A DNA stretch of 64,000 nt. It comes from Salinicoccus hispanicus (GTDB lineage: Bacteria; Bacillota; Bacilli; Staphylococcales; Salinicoccaceae). The notes beneath the pieces were generated by a model that saw only the letters and a list, made by a program, of their open reading frames with translations, had not been told where the DNA came from and did not search any database. Made by a program: the position numbers and the translations under genes. Where the stretch lies: the NCBI RefSeq assembly GCF_009831115.1, contig NZ_WUUK01000003.1, forward strand, positions 1 through 64,000. The letters are read 5' to 3'. Positions 42,947-54,016 of this stretch are shown here, piece by piece (the first letter of the stretch is position 1; each line of letters begins with the position of its first letter).

Positions 42947-43597
42947 CTACTGGTCCTTTATACTGTTCCAGTCTTCCAGGAACTTTTCGATCCCCTTCTC
43001 AGTCAGAGGATGCTGTGTGAGCTTCTTCAGAACCTTGTATGGTATCGTCGCGATGTGTGCGCCTGCAGTTGCTGCACCATGCACATGCGCTTCATTTCTG
43101 ATGGAAGCAGCAATAATTTCCGTATCAATATTGTGAACAGTGAAAATGTGATAGATATCATCAATCAGGTCCATGCCGATAAGTCCGATATCATCGAGTC
43201 TTCCGATGAATGGGGATACGTAGGTAGCACCTGAACGCGCTGCTGTAAGCGCCTGTACTGTATTGAATATGAGTGTCACGTTGGTCTTGATGCCTTCTGA
43301 AGACAGTACTCTGACAGCTTTCATACCTTCTTCTGTCATTGGAATCTTGACGATGATGTGCTCATGGAGCTTTGCAAGTTCGCGACCTTCCTCAATCATG
43401 CCTTCTGCATCCAGGGCGATGACCTCACCACTTACAGGACCCCCGACCAGTTCACATATTTCAACGAGACGATCGTGGAAGGAAATGCCTTTCTCTTTCG
43501 CAACAAGGGAAGGATTGGTCGTTACACCAGCCAGTACACCCCACTCATTAATTTCTTTGATTTCATCCATATTCGCTGTATCAATAAAGTATTTCAT
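42947..43597 (-). CDS. fsa: fructose-6-phosphate aldolase / transaldolase-like protein
   Basis: 216 residues of the short transaldolase family (MipB/TalC). Substrate lysine in [11 protein letters not shown], with [15 protein letters not shown] and [12 protein letters not shown] at the N-terminus. It could be a transaldolase or fructose-6-phosphate aldolase; sequence alone does not decide. SD GGAGGTG is rather far (about 12 bp). Lies 27 bp upstream of murZ. Confidence 0.92.
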   Translation of the reverse strand: MKYFIDTANMDEIKEINEWGVLAGVTTNPSLVAKEKGISFHDRLVEICELVGGPVSGEVIALDAEGMIEEGRELAKLHEHIIVKIPMTEEGMKAVRVLSSEGIKTNVTLIFNTVQALTAARSGATYVSPFIGRLDDIGLIGMDLIDDIYHIFTVHNIDTEIIAASIRNEAHVHGAATAGAHIATIPYKVLKKLTQHPLTEKGIEKFLEDWNSIKDQ

Positions 43598-43710
43598 GGA
43601 AACAATGCACCTCCGTTTTAGATTATTATTTCATTATAGGATACTCTTTGCCGACTCGGCAATAAATATTGCACTTTATCAAACTTTATACATTTTCTCC
43701 GCATTAATCA

Positions 43711-43738
43711 AATAAAAGCCATCCCGAATGGGACGGCT
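43711..43738 (-). terminator. terminator of fba
   Basis: AGCCGTCCC/GGGATGGCT stem followed by TTTATT on the minus strand, 10 bp after the fba stop. Confidence 0.82.
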
Positions 43739-43747
43739 CTACTCATC

Positions 43748-44605
43748 CTAGGCTTTATTGGATGTGCCAAATTCCTTGATTTTACCTTGTACTGTTTCCT
43801 TGACTGCTTCTCTTGCAGGTCCGAGATACTTGCGTGGATCATAGAATTCAGAGTCGCTGGCAAGCACTTCTCTTACGCGCTTTGCTGATGCAATCTGGCT
43901 TTCAGTATTTACATTGATTTTGGCTGTACCAAGAGAAATCGCTCTCTGGATATCTTTTGTAGGGATGCCTGTGCCGCCATGCAGTACAAGTGGAATGTCG
44001 GACTGGTTGCCGATTTCTTCCATTTCCTTGAAACCGAGGTTCGGTTCACCTTTGTAAGGTCCGTGTACAGAACCAAGTGCTGGGGCCAGGCAGTCGATGC
44101 CTGTCCGCTCAACCAGTTCACGGCACTCTTCAGGATCTGCATAGATGACGCCATCAGCGACAACATCATCTTCCTGACCGCCGACTACACCAAGTTCCGC
44201 TTCAACAGAAACGCCTCTTTCGTGGGCATACTCCACAACTTTTTTTGTTGTTGCGATGTTATCTTCGAAAGGTCCATGGGAAGCATCGATCATGACGGAT
44301 GTAAATCCGGCCCCGATTGCTTCGATGCATTTCTCGTAGCTTGAACCATGGTCGAGGTGGATTGCCACAGGGACGGTGATGTTCATGTCGGACATCAGAC
44401 CTTCGATCATTTTGACCACTGTCTTCATGCCGCTCATATATCTTGCAGCGCCTTCCGAAACACCAAGGATGACGGGTGCATTCTCTTCTTGTGATGCCAT
44501 CAGGATACCTTGGGCGAATTCAAGGTTGTTCACATTGTACTGCCCGACTGCATATCCTTCTTTTCTTGCTTTGTTGAGCATTTCTGTCATTGATACTAAA
44601 GGCAT
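43748..44605 (-). CDS. fba: class II fructose-bisphosphate aldolase
   Basis: 285-residue zinc aldolase of glycolysis. Metal and catalytic motifs are AIHLDHGSS and [16 protein letters not shown], with the zinc-histidines intact. Start set at ATG 44605 ([10 protein letters not shown]) with AGGAGG 9 bp upstream. It has its own promoter and terminator. Confidence 0.96.
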   Translation of the reverse strand: MPLVSMTEMLNKARKEGYAVGQYNVNNLEFAQGILMASQEENAPVILGVSEGAARYMSGMKTVVKMIEGLMSDMNITVPVAIHLDHGSSYEKCIEAIGAGFTSVMIDASHGPFEDNIATTKKVVEYAHERGVSVEAELGVVGGQEDDVVADGVIYADPEECRELVERTGIDCLAPALGSVHGPYKGEPNLGFKEMEEIGNQSDIPLVLHGGTGIPTKDIQRAISLGTAKINVNTESQIASAKRVREVLASDSEFYDPRKYLGPAREAVKETVQGKIKEFGTSNKA

Positions 44606-44641
44606 TGTTGATTTCCTCCTAAAAGTTCTTTCCTTTACGTG

Positions 44642-44671
44642 ATTATAGCAAAAACATTTAATTCCGAGCAA
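44642..44671 (-). promoter_or_regulatory. promoter of fba
   Basis: The minus strand reads TTGCTC (44666-44671), 18 bp, TATAAT (44642-44647) with a TGC extended -10, about 37 bp before the fba start. It lies in the divergent fba-ywjG gap. Confidence 0.65.
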
Positions 44672-44717
44672 TGTTTTGATACCATTGCAATACCATCAAG
44701 CCGAACGGAGAGATTAC

Positions 44718-45230
44718 ATGGACAAGATCCTGCAGACACAACTTACAAATATATACAACCATATCAATGCTCAGGAAGAGGAAATCGAAATGGCTGCACG
44801 CCTCCTCGCTCAGGCGGTGGGCAGCGAGGGAGAGATCCATGTGAAGACCTTCCATGATTTCAAAGGCATAGAGGCTTTTCTGCTGGACAGCTCCCTGGCC
44901 CTGCCCGAGGCAAAACTTTTTGAGTCGCCAGAAGCCCTCGATGCGCCGGATCGTGCGCTTGTCATCGCCGACCAGTTCAATGATGAAGTCCGATCCTTCA
45001 TCCAATCACTCCAGAATGAAGGAATAGAATTTGTACTGATCTCCAACTACAATAAGCATCAGGCTGAAATAATTGACCAGCTTCACCATTATATCGATTT
45101 ATCCTCACCGCGTCCGCTTATACCGACACCTAATTTCGACAAAATTGTTAACCCCTATATGTCTGCATTCCTCTATCTCTATGACCATCTGTATGTACTC
45201 GTAGACGAGATGACAAATGATGCGTACTAG
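44718..45230 (+). CDS. ywjG: YwjG / DUF2529 protein
   Basis: 170 residues starting MDKILQTQLTNIYNHINAQE, with a likely SIS-like fold (SEGEIHVKTFHDFKGIEAFL near residue 38). The family sits between fba and pyrG in Bacillales. Function unknown. Start set at ATG 44718 with CGGAGAG upstream. No signal or membrane segment. Confidence 0.85.
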   Translation: MDKILQTQLTNIYNHINAQEEEIEMAARLLAQAVGSEGEIHVKTFHDFKGIEAFLLDSSLALPEAKLFESPEALDAPDRALVIADQFNDEVRSFIQSLQNEGIEFVLISNYNKHQAEIIDQLHHYIDLSSPRPLIPTPNFDKIVNPYMSAFLYLYDHLYVLVDEMTNDAY

Positions 45231-45246
45231 GGGCATTCCTAATTCA

Positions 45247-45278
45247 TCGAACCATGCCGGTCCGGCATGGTTCGATTT

Positions 45279-45281
<3 letters not shown>
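45247..45281 (+). terminator. terminator of ywjG
   Basis: 14-bp stem TCGAACCATGCCGG/CCGGCATGGTTCGA followed by TTTTTATTTTA, which overlaps the pyrG stop on the other strand. Confidence 0.9.
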
Positions 45282-46937
<1,656 letters not shown>

Positions 46938-46956
46938 TTACATTCCCTGTTTCAGG

Positions 46957-46997
46957 GAGCCCAATAAAAATAATATCACTTTTCTAATGAATGTCAA
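46957..46997 (-). promoter_or_regulatory. pyrG promoter with GGGCTC start
   Basis: The minus strand has a perfect TTGACA (46992-46997), 16 bp, TATTAT (46970-46975), then 7 bp to a start GGGCTC (46962-46957). A GGGC start is the feature required for reiterative G addition in B. subtilis pyrG control. Confidence 0.85.
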
Positions 46998-47012
46998 CTG
47001 GAAGTTCAGGCC

Positions 47013-47549
47013 TTAAAGATCCTTTTCATCCTCGTAGCTGTCTTCAAGATCGTCCGTATCATCATATTCGACGTCATCGGCAATCGTTTCGTCCACGGAC
47101 TCCTCGATATCGTCTTCACTTTCCACTGCCTCGCCATTGATTGGAGAGTCCAGGTTCTCTACATCCGATTCGACAAGGTCCTTGTCCTGGTCGAAAGCTT
47201 CATCAAAACCTTCGTCATCCGTCACTACCGGTTCTTCGTCATCTACGGCAAGCTCAAACTTATGGATCGTCGGCGCAATCTTATCAGAGATGTCATCGAC
47301 CGAGTACCAGTCGCGAAGTCCCCATACACCATCACCTGTACTTAGAAATCTGCCATCCGTGTTCAGGTCCGTATAGAATTGGAGGATACGATTGTCTATT
47401 TCAACATCGGAATATCCTGCAATGTCTTTGAATTTATCGATGATGTCATACAGGTTTGCTTCTTTGCCTTTATCCTGCAGATATATATATGACATATCGA
47501 TAAAAGAATTTTCGTCCATCATCTCTTTGGTGTATTTGTCGAGTCTCAT
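47013..47549 (-). CDS. rpoE: RNA polymerase delta subunit
   Basis: 178 residues: folded N-terminal HARE-HTH domain (about 1-90, with [16 protein letters not shown] and GVWGLRDW) and an unfolded Asp/Glu-rich tail (about 95-178). Delta increases promoter selectivity and recycling of RNA polymerase in Firmicutes. I prefer ATG 47549 ([10 protein letters not shown]), which has AAGGA about 8 bp upstream. The ATG at 47558 lies against the SD. Confidence 0.94.
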   Translation of the reverse strand: MRLDKYTKEMMDENSFIDMSYIYLQDKGKEANLYDIIDKFKDIAGYSDVEIDNRILQFYTDLNTDGRFLSTGDGVWGLRDWYSVDDISDKIAPTIHKFELAVDDEEPVVTDDEGFDEAFDQDKDLVESDVENLDSPINGEAVESEDDIEESVDETIADDVEYDDTDDLEDSYEDEKDL

Positions 47550-47585
47550 CTCGTTCATCCTTTCCAGTCTGGAATATCAAGAGAT

Positions 47586-47614
47586 ATAATACAGGTAAAT
47601 GCTGTATGAATCAA
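47586..47614 (-). promoter_or_regulatory. promoter of rpoE
   Basis: The minus strand has TTGATT (47609-47614), 17 bp, TATTAT (47586-47591), about 37 bp before the rpoE start and just after the GNAT gene. Confidence 0.6.
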
Positions 47615-47622
47615 GAACTAAT

Positions 47623-48453
47623 TCAATAGTTTATATACTTCATATATTTTCTCTCAGCTTCATCGACCATGACGAAGCCGACTCTTTCAAAAAGCCGTGC
47701 CCTATCAGCATCATCCGTAGATACAACAAGCTGTTTCACTTCAGGACGCATGCGCCTCAGAAACGTTCCAAACTGTCTGAGTGCACTGGAGGCCACGCCA
47801 CGATTGCGTTCCGTCTCCACGATGAAAAGATGGACGATATGGAGCGTGTCCCCTTCCAGTTTCCCTTCAATGTATCCAGCAGACTTAGCCTTGTTAAGAA
47901 TGATGTCCACCTTCATATCCGGGAGTCGGGTCGAGTCGTCCTGCTCCAGCTTGATATTGTGGACGTACTTCTGATCCAGATCAAGGTAGTACAGACGTTC
48001 CTCGCCGATCGGTCCGTTCTCCTTTGTAGCCGAATGGACGAATCCCGCGCGCTCATACAAGTTCCAGGCACCCTGGTTCTCTGCATCGACAACCAGATAA
48101 AGATGATCGAAGGCAGCAAAATGCTCCTGTACGAACAGCGGCAGTGACATTGCCACCTTGGTTCCGTACCCTCTTCCCTGCAGCTCCTCATTGATTGACA
48201 GGGAGCGGATGTACACCACTTCATGAGGTGTTGCATACCCTTCGTGCTGATAATGCTTATGCAGTACGAAAAAACCGACGATGTCATCTGATTCGTTCAG
48301 CACGACGCATGGTGTGCGATCAGGGTCCCGAATGGAATCATCCAGTACATCCGACGGCAGACTGGAATAGATCTGCTGCTGTTCGCTCAGCTTGAAAGCT
48401 GAAAGACTCTCTCTGTCTTCTTCTTTAAAAGGACGAATATGTATACTACTCAT
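47623..48453 (-). CDS. tandem GNAT acetyltransferase
   Basis: About 276 residues with two GNAT folds. The first (about 1-155) has acetyl-CoA loop LQGRGYGTKVAM after IRSLSINEE. The second (about 165-276) has ERNRGVASSALRQF after VHLFIVETE. Ends with VGFVMVDEAERKYMKYINY. The substrate cannot be read from sequence. Two adjacent ATG codons; AGGAGG spacing (7 bp) favours 48453. Confidence 0.85.
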   Translation of the reverse strand: MSSIHIRPFKEEDRESLSAFKLSEQQQIYSSLPSDVLDDSIRDPDRTPCVVLNESDDIVGFFVLHKHYQHEGYATPHEVVYIRSLSINEELQGRGYGTKVAMSLPLFVQEHFAAFDHLYLVVDAENQGAWNLYERAGFVHSATKENGPIGEERLYYLDLDQKYVHNIKLEQDDSTRLPDMKVDIILNKAKSAGYIEGKLEGDTLHIVHLFIVETERNRGVASSALRQFGTFLRRMRPEVKQLVVSTDDADRARLFERVGFVMVDEAERKYMKYINY

Positions 48454-48547
48454 CATCGTTCCTCCTCACGAAACATTTTTTGATGTAATATCTTCTTTAC
48501 CCTTTCAAGTATAGAATAGTCATCAGGATATACAACATTTTTCAGTT

Positions 48548-48572
48548 GTTTAGTTGAAATTTATAGGGGTAT
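48548..48572 (+). promoter_or_regulatory. SigB-type promoter of the BCCT transporter
   Basis: GTTTAG (48548-48553), 13 bp, GGGTAT (48567-48572) agrees with the SigB consensus at 11 of 12 positions and lies 35 bp before the start codon. SigB control of BCCT or other betaine/proline uptake genes is known in Bacillus. Confidence 0.8.
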
Positions 48573-48606
48573 TTGAGGTTAGACTATATTTCTAGGGGGA
48601 AAAAAC

Positions 48607-50175
48607 TTGGTTAACGACAATTTGAACAAAACATCCAAGAACAAAGGGGACTCCAACCAGAAATCCAAACTCGGACTCGTATTCTGGGTCTCTACCATCA
48701 TCATACTGGTGGCTGCGGTTTTTGCAGCCGTCATACCAGAAAGTTTTGAAACAGGCTCAGAGGCGTTATATGGGTGGGTTGCCAACTACTTCAGCTGGTT
48801 CTTCATGATTGCAGTCTTCGGTTTTGCGGTATTCCTGCTTTTCCTTGCCCTCTCACCATACGGCAGGATCAAGCTGGGAGGCGACCAGTCGAAGCCTGAA
48901 TTCTCATTCCGCTCCTGGATCGGCATGCTGTTCTCTGCTGGACTGGGCGTTGGACTCGTATTCTTCGGTGTGGCGGAACCGATGAGCCACTATATGGTTT
49001 CGCCATTCCTTGGCGGGGAGACGGAATCCGTTGAAGCGGCGCGCATGGCGATGGGATATTCATTTTTCCACTGGGGCATCTCGCAATGGTCCATATTCGG
49101 CATAGCGGGTCTGGCCATCGGCTATAACCAGTTCAGGAAACAGAAGGATGGGCTGGTTTCAACTTCGCTCGAGCCTCTGCTTGGTGCCGACTATAATAAG
49201 AAAGCACGCAAGACCATTGATATACTGGCTGTCATTGCAACCGTAACCGGAATGGCGACGTCAGTCGGCCTCGGTATCATGCAGATGGACGGTGGGCTTA
49301 ATATCGCGTATGGTATTCCATCCGGCCCGTTGACCCAGATCATACTTACGGCAATGATGACCGGCCTTTTCATACTGTCCACGACAACCGGACTGAAGCG
49401 CGGCATCAAATGGCTCAGTAACCTGAACATGCTGCTGGCTGCCGTCATCACGATTTTCGTCATGGCAGTAGGACCGTTCACTTTCATCATGGAAAGCATC
49501 ATCGTCGGTCTCGGCGACTACTTGTCGAACTACGTGGGATACTCGCTCAGAATGCAGCCCTATTCCGGAGAAGTATGGGTGCAGGAATGGACCGTCTTCT
49601 ACTGGGCATGGGTAATTGCATGGAGCCCGTTCATCGGTTCATTCGTCGCCCGTGTTTCGAGAGGGCGGACGATCCGGGAATATGTCCTTGGCATCCTGAT
49701 CATCCCACCAATGCTGTCCTTCATATGGATCGGTGCACTTGGAGGAACAGCCATCTACTCCGATCTGTTCAACGGCACCAATATTGGTGCACTTGTGCTC
49801 GAGGATGATACGGCGGCACTTTTCGCCCTTTATGATCAGTTGCCTATGACACAGATACTCTCTGCGCTATCAATTCTGCTGATCTTTACCTTCCTGGTCA
49901 CTTCTGCCGATTCTGCAACATTCATTGTAGCAGGGATGACATCCGGCAATACGGAAGCACCGGCTACAAGATTGAAAATCATCTGGGGCGTCCTGATCGG
50001 TACGCTGACAGTAACTTTGATCATTGCCGGCGGACTGACGAGCCTGCAGGCGGCCTCGCTGCTTGCTGGACTGCCTTTCGGCGTTGTGCTCATAGCGATG
50101 ATCTTCTCGGTATCGAAGTCCTTGAGGCGGGAACCGAATGAAGCGATGAAACGACGCGTGCGCAAGGAACGCTGA
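48607..50175 (+). CDS. opuD: BCCT family osmolyte transporter (OpuD/BetP type)
   Basis: 522 residues with 12 predicted membrane helices. The family's glycine-rich segment GMATSVGLGIMQMDGG and the Trp-rich WTVFYWAWVIAWSPFIG (substrate aromatic box) are both present, as is the RVSRGRTIREYV loop after them. Likely sodium-coupled uptake of glycine betaine or a related osmolyte; the exact solute cannot be told. The start is TTG with AGGGGG 7 bp upstream. A SigB-type promoter precedes it and a terminator follows. Confidence 0.92.
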   Translation: MVNDNLNKTSKNKGDSNQKSKLGLVFWVSTIIILVAAVFAAVIPESFETGSEALYGWVANYFSWFFMIAVFGFAVFLLFLALSPYGRIKLGGDQSKPEFSFRSWIGMLFSAGLGVGLVFFGVAEPMSHYMVSPFLGGETESVEAARMAMGYSFFHWGISQWSIFGIAGLAIGYNQFRKQKDGLVSTSLEPLLGADYNKKARKTIDILAVIATVTGMATSVGLGIMQMDGGLNIAYGIPSGPLTQIILTAMMTGLFILSTTTGLKRGIKWLSNLNMLLAAVITIFVMAVGPFTFIMESIIVGLGDYLSNYVGYSLRMQPYSGEVWVQEWTVFYWAWVIAWSPFIGSFVARVSRGRTIREYVLGILIIPPMLSFIWIGALGGTAIYSDLFNGTNIGALVLEDDTAALFALYDQLPMTQILSALSILLIFTFLVTSADSATFIVAGMTSGNTEAPATRLKIIWGVLIGTLTVTLIIAGGLTSLQAASLLAGLPFGVVLIAMIFSVSKSLRREPNEAMKRRVRKER

Positions 50176-50203
50176 GGGACTTGAAATTAAGGATTACGAA
50201 CAG

Positions 50204-50243
50204 GGAATGTCATTGGTATAATAAAACCAATGACATTCTTTTT
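50204..50243 (+). terminator. terminator of opuD
   Basis: GAATGTCATTGGT/ACCAATGACATTC stem (50205-50238) followed by TTTTTA, ending 16 bp before coaW. Confidence 0.85.
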
Positions 50244-50258
50244 ATGCGGAGGCAACTT

Positions 50259-51056
50259 ATGAAAATTGGAATTGACGCAGGCGGTACTTTGATAAAGGTA
50301 GCATACGTAAATGATGGCTATAGAAAATTCGAAAAATGGCCCTCTACAGAAGTGGACGCACTGATCGAAGTACTCGATTCGCAATATGCACACGATGAGC
50401 TTTTCCTCACCGGAGGCAAAGCTGAATATATGGCGGAAAAACTGAACCAGAACCATGGGGTTTCGATAGAATTCGACGCCACCTACAGAGGGCTCAAAAC
50501 ATTGATGCACGAGCAGAGTGTTGATCTCGATCGGTTTGTCTACCTGAATGTAGGCACAGGCACGAGCTTCCATCATGCATCCCCGGAAGGTCAGGAGCGG
50601 GTCGGCGGATCGGGTGTCGGCGGCGGTACACTGCTCGGTCTCTCCAAGCTGCTGGTCGACATCGATGACTACACTGAAATCATCCAGCTCGCAGAAACAG
50701 GAAACAGGGACGCAATCGACCTCAAGGTACACCACATATATGGCGGTCGGCCTACGCCCATCCCAGGTGACTTGACCGCAAGCAACTTCGGCAATGTGAT
50801 GTCCGGGGAAGTGGCGGCATTGGAACCGGCCGACAAACTGCAGGCCGTCATCGGTCTCGTGGCTGAAACGGTGACAGCCGTCGGGATCAGCCTGGCTGAA
50901 GGATATGACACGACGGACATCGTGTTCATCGGTTCCACGCTTCTCGACAATAAGGTGATGCAGGAGATCATCAACCGCTACGCCGGATTGAAAGGCGCCA
51001 GAGCCCATATCATTGCTGATGGGGAATACTCGGGTGCACTCGGCGCCATTCTATAG
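50259..51056 (+). CDS. coaW: type II pantothenate kinase
   Basis: 265 residues with an actin-like ATPase fold: MKIGIDAGGTLIKVAY phosphate loop, NVGTGTSFH, and VGGSGVGGGTLLGLS. Phosphorylates pantothenate in CoA synthesis. Staphylococci have this feedback-insensitive type. Start set at ATG 50259 with GGAGG 7 bp upstream. Its end overlaps the convergent ABC gene by 6 bp. Confidence 0.94.
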   Translation: MKIGIDAGGTLIKVAYVNDGYRKFEKWPSTEVDALIEVLDSQYAHDELFLTGGKAEYMAEKLNQNHGVSIEFDATYRGLKTLMHEQSVDLDRFVYLNVGTGTSFHHASPEGQERVGGSGVGGGTLLGLSKLLVDIDDYTEIIQLAETGNRDAIDLKVHHIYGGRPTPIPGDLTASNFGNVMSGEVAALEPADKLQAVIGLVAETVTAVGISLAEGYDTTDIVFIGSTLLDNKVMQEIINRYAGLKGARAHIIADGEYSGALGAIL

Positions 51057-51761
51057 CTGTCTGTGATAGACCAGCGTGGAGCCCGCCCTCGACTCTATTT
51101 CCAAAGGCAGGCCATAGCATGCAGAAAGCATTTCAGGAGTAACAGCTCCAGGCGGCATGGGCCCTGTGATCCGGCCGCCTTTCACCAGAGTGATGGTATC
51201 TGCATAGGTCAGTGCGAGGGCTGCATCATGCATGCTTGCAATGACTGTTCTGTGACCCCCTTCACCTTTCACCCATTTCATCATCTCATGCTGGTATTTA
51301 AGATCGAGCCCCTGTTCCATTTCATCAATCATGATGACGGGTTTGTTCTCAAGGGAGACCTGTGCACACTGGACTCTCTTGAACTCACCGCCTGACAATG
51401 CCTCAATCGACCGCCCAGTCAGCTGTGCGATATTGAAATGCTCGACAGCTGTCGAGTAGGCGTCTGTCGACACATTGCCTGTGGTCATGACGAGATAGTC
51501 GGCAACTGTTATTTTGAACCTCGGATTCTCCTGAGGCAGATAGCTGATGATGTTGTGCACCCTGCCCAGTGGCTGATTGTTCCAATATATTTCCCTCAAC
51601 TCAATATCCAGCTGATCATAGCCGATCACCCCACTCATGAATGAACTTTTGCCCCCTCCATTCGGACCAAGGATGATATTCAGACCTTCGGAAAAAAGTG
51701 CATTTTCAACGTCTATTCGAAAGTTTTCATATGCGATTTTAAGCTGTTCAACTTTTAACAT
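51051..51761 (-). CDS. orphan ABC transporter ATPase
   Basis: 236 residues. Walker A GPNGGGKSS, signature LSGGEFKRVQ, Walker B PVIMIDEME and switch histidine in SMHDAA. The FecCD/BtuD-like arrangement resembles iron or cobalamin importers, but no permease or binding protein is nearby. The Q loop (SYLPQENPRF) is intact. Probably pairs with a distant permease, or has another role. Divergent from the NhaP-type gene. Confidence 0.88.
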   Translation of the reverse strand: MLKVEQLKIAYENFRIDVENALFSEGLNIILGPNGGGKSSFMSGVIGYDQLDIELREIYWNNQPLGRVHNIISYLPQENPRFKITVADYLVMTTGNVSTDAYSTAVEHFNIAQLTGRSIEALSGGEFKRVQCAQVSLENKPVIMIDEMEQGLDLKYQHEMMKWVKGEGGHRTVIASMHDAALALTYADTITLVKGGRITGPMPPGAVTPEMLSACYGLPLEIESRAGSTLVYHRQL

Positions 51762-51841
51762 GACAAGTACCTCTACTAGTATTTTCTATATGAGTCACTT
51801 ATAATTATATACACAAATGTAAAATAAGAAGGAGGTTTTTA

Positions 51842-53353
51842 ATGGATGTCTACATAACTCAGCCTATTCTTCTCGTAGCCATCGTCCTCGTTCTCGGGGT
51901 GGTAATCACCAGATTCTCCTCAAAGCTTGGTTTCCCTTCACTGGTGCTGTTCATCATCATCGGCATACTGCTCAATCAGGTCATCTACTATGATGACGTG
52001 GAGACGACCCAGCTGATCGGTATGATCGCACTCATCATCATACTGTTTGAAGGCGGGCTGCAGACAAACATCACTGCCATAAAGAAGGTCGCCGTTCCGG
52101 CCGTCCTGCTTGCTACTATCGGCGTCCTGCTTACCAGCCTGATTCTTGGCGTGTTCGCCTACTTCATACTCGACCTCAATCTGATGACTTCCATGCTGCT
52201 TGGTGCCATTGTCGGCTCGACCGATGCAGCCGCTGTTTTTGCCGTATTCGGCAGTAAAAACATCAAAGAGAAACTGTCATCAACCATCGAGGCCGAGTCC
52301 GGAACCAACGATCCGATGGCGGTGTTCCTGACCGTCACCATCATTTCCATCATTGAAATGCCGGGAGAAACTAATGTTTTTCTACTCATTCTTTCCTTCT
52401 TCTGGCAGATGGGCATTGCCGTACTCGTAGGCATCATCATCGGACGACTTGCCGTCTATGTCATCAACCGCATCGACCTGGAAGCGTCCGGCTTGTACCC
52501 CGTACTCTCGCTCGGCTTTGCGATGCTGTCATTCGGTGTTGCAGAAGTAATCGGCGCAAGCGGTCTGCTTGCCGTGTATATCATGGCACTTCTCATGGGG
52601 AACCGTCCCCTCACCTACAAGCATTCCATACTGCGTTTCAACGAGGGACTCGCATGGATGATGCAGATCATCATGTTCATCATGCTTGGACTGCTCGCCT
52701 TCCCTGATGAACTATTCAACTACACCATCCAGGGTATTTTGATGGCTCTCATCCTTATATTCATTGCCCGCCCAATCGGCGTATTCCTTACGCTCATTGC
52801 GAGCAAATATGATTTCAAGGAGAAAGTGTTCATCTCATGGGCCGGACTCCGCGGATCCGTTCCCATCGTACTTGCGACCTACCCGCTTGTCAGTGGCATT
52901 GAAAACGGATATCTGATATTCAATGTCGTATTCTTCATCGTCATCTTCTCCGCGCTCCTTCAAGGCAGCACCATCACCCCTGTCGCACGCTGGCTCGGGT
53001 TTGATGAAGGGGAAACAGACACCCCCGCGTATTCCGTAGAGCTGCTAGCGCTCGGTCAGACACAGAATGACATCTATGGAATCGAATTACCGGTGCAGTC
53101 GGCCCACGAAAATGCAAAAATAAAAGATCTCGATCTGCCGCCGGATATTCTGGTCATCGCCATCATCAGAGATGAGGAGCTGATCACGCCAAATGGTGAA
53201 ACAGTCATGCATTCAGAGGACTTCATCTATGTCATGATGCCGAGGAAACTGCGCGAACGCACCGAAGCCTATTTCAGCAAGGTAAAGGAAAAGGAAAATA
53301 AAGGCGGCAAGTCGAAGCGCACTGAGCCGCATGCTGATGAAGAGAAGACCTAG
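51842..53353 (+). CDS. CPA1 cation/proton antiporter (NhaP/CvrA type)
   Basis: 503 residues: 12-13 membrane helices (about 1-400) with the ion-binding region GTNDPMAVFLT (Asn-Asp pair) and STDAAAVFAVFGSK, then a cytoplasmic TrkA-C-like domain (about 410-480, IDLPPDILVIAIIRDEELITP-like segment) and a charged tail. Likely exchanges Na+ or K+ for H+. The SD AAGGAGG is strong. The lipoprotein gene starts 14 bp after its stop, so they are cotranscribed. Confidence 0.9.
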   Translation: MDVYITQPILLVAIVLVLGVVITRFSSKLGFPSLVLFIIIGILLNQVIYYDDVETTQLIGMIALIIILFEGGLQTNITAIKKVAVPAVLLATIGVLLTSLILGVFAYFILDLNLMTSMLLGAIVGSTDAAAVFAVFGSKNIKEKLSSTIEAESGTNDPMAVFLTVTIISIIEMPGETNVFLLILSFFWQMGIAVLVGIIIGRLAVYVINRIDLEASGLYPVLSLGFAMLSFGVAEVIGASGLLAVYIMALLMGNRPLTYKHSILRFNEGLAWMMQIIMFIMLGLLAFPDELFNYTIQGILMALILIFIARPIGVFLTLIASKYDFKEKVFISWAGLRGSVPIVLATYPLVSGIENGYLIFNVVFFIVIFSALLQGSTITPVARWLGFDEGETDTPAYSVELLALGQTQNDIYGIELPVQSAHENAKIKDLDLPPDILVIAIIRDEELITPNGETVMHSEDFIYVMMPRKLRERTEAYFSKVKEKENKGGKSKRTEPHADEEKT

Positions 53354-53367
53354 GAGGTGTCGCAACA

Positions 53368-53979
53368 ATGAAATTTTTCATTACTCTGCTGATGAGTTCA
53401 TTTTTCATTACGGCCTGTCTGAACTCTGATGACGGTCCGGCAGAAGTTGAATCATCTGAAGCAGAAGACGAGGCGTCGACCGAAGAGACGGTTGCAGAAG
53501 AGGAAACAGCAGAACCGGAACCACCTGAAGTCCAACCAATTGATATTACAAGTTCGGCCTTCATTTCAAATTTCTTTTCAGGCAGCTATGAATACAGAAC
53601 CATATCCGTCCACTCCAGCTACGACTATATGGCCGGGATACTTGGTGAACCCGCGGGATCCGGCAGCGTCGTCGATGGTACCTATTACCATTACGACCAT
53701 ATCGGTTTCAACTTTCCACAGTCAGCCGGTGAATCAGAAGATACCAGCGAGCTCAAAGTGGATGGTATCATCATTTTCCCTGAAGACTTCACCAAGCAGG
53801 ATGCTGTAGAGCAGTACGGCTGGCCGAGCAGTGATGAAGTTTCTGACTTCAGAATGTTCTATGACAGCGATACGTCGAATGGCCAGTATGTGATGATGAA
53901 CTACAATCAGGAAGACCGAATTACGGAGATCATCCTCCAGTATAAGGATCTATCCGATACCGACTTCTACGACGAATAA
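53368..53979 (+). CDS. lipoprotein of unknown function
   Basis: 203 residues. Signal peptide MKFFITLLMSSFFITACLNS with lipobox ITAC (Cys17). Then an acidic low-complexity linker (about 20-58, Glu/Ala/Pro/Val) and a folded part rich in Tyr/Asp (about 65-203). No family was recognised. AGGAGGTG SD. Cotranscribed with the antiporter, so a link to ion homeostasis at the membrane's outer face is possible but unproven. Confidence 0.82.
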   Translation: MKFFITLLMSSFFITACLNSDDGPAEVESSEAEDEASTEETVAEEETAEPEPPEVQPIDITSSAFISNFFSGSYEYRTISVHSSYDYMAGILGEPAGSGSVVDGTYYHYDHIGFNFPQSAGESEDTSELKVDGIIIFPEDFTKQDAVEQYGWPSSDEVSDFRMFYDSDTSNGQYVMMNYNQEDRITEIILQYKDLSDTDFYDE

Positions 53980-54010
53980 AGAAAGCAGGCCAAATGGCCT
54001 GCTTTCTTTA
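53977..54010. terminator. bidirectional terminator lipoprotein / osmC
   Basis: AAAGAAAGCAGGCC/GGCCTGCTTTCTTT stem between convergent genes, with A/T runs on both sides. Confidence 0.88.
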
Positions 54011-54016
54011 TTCATG

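Noticed and set aside
50187-51008. 273-codon minus-strand frame
   Set aside because: Antisense shadow of coaW with cysteine/histidine-rich nonsense sequence.
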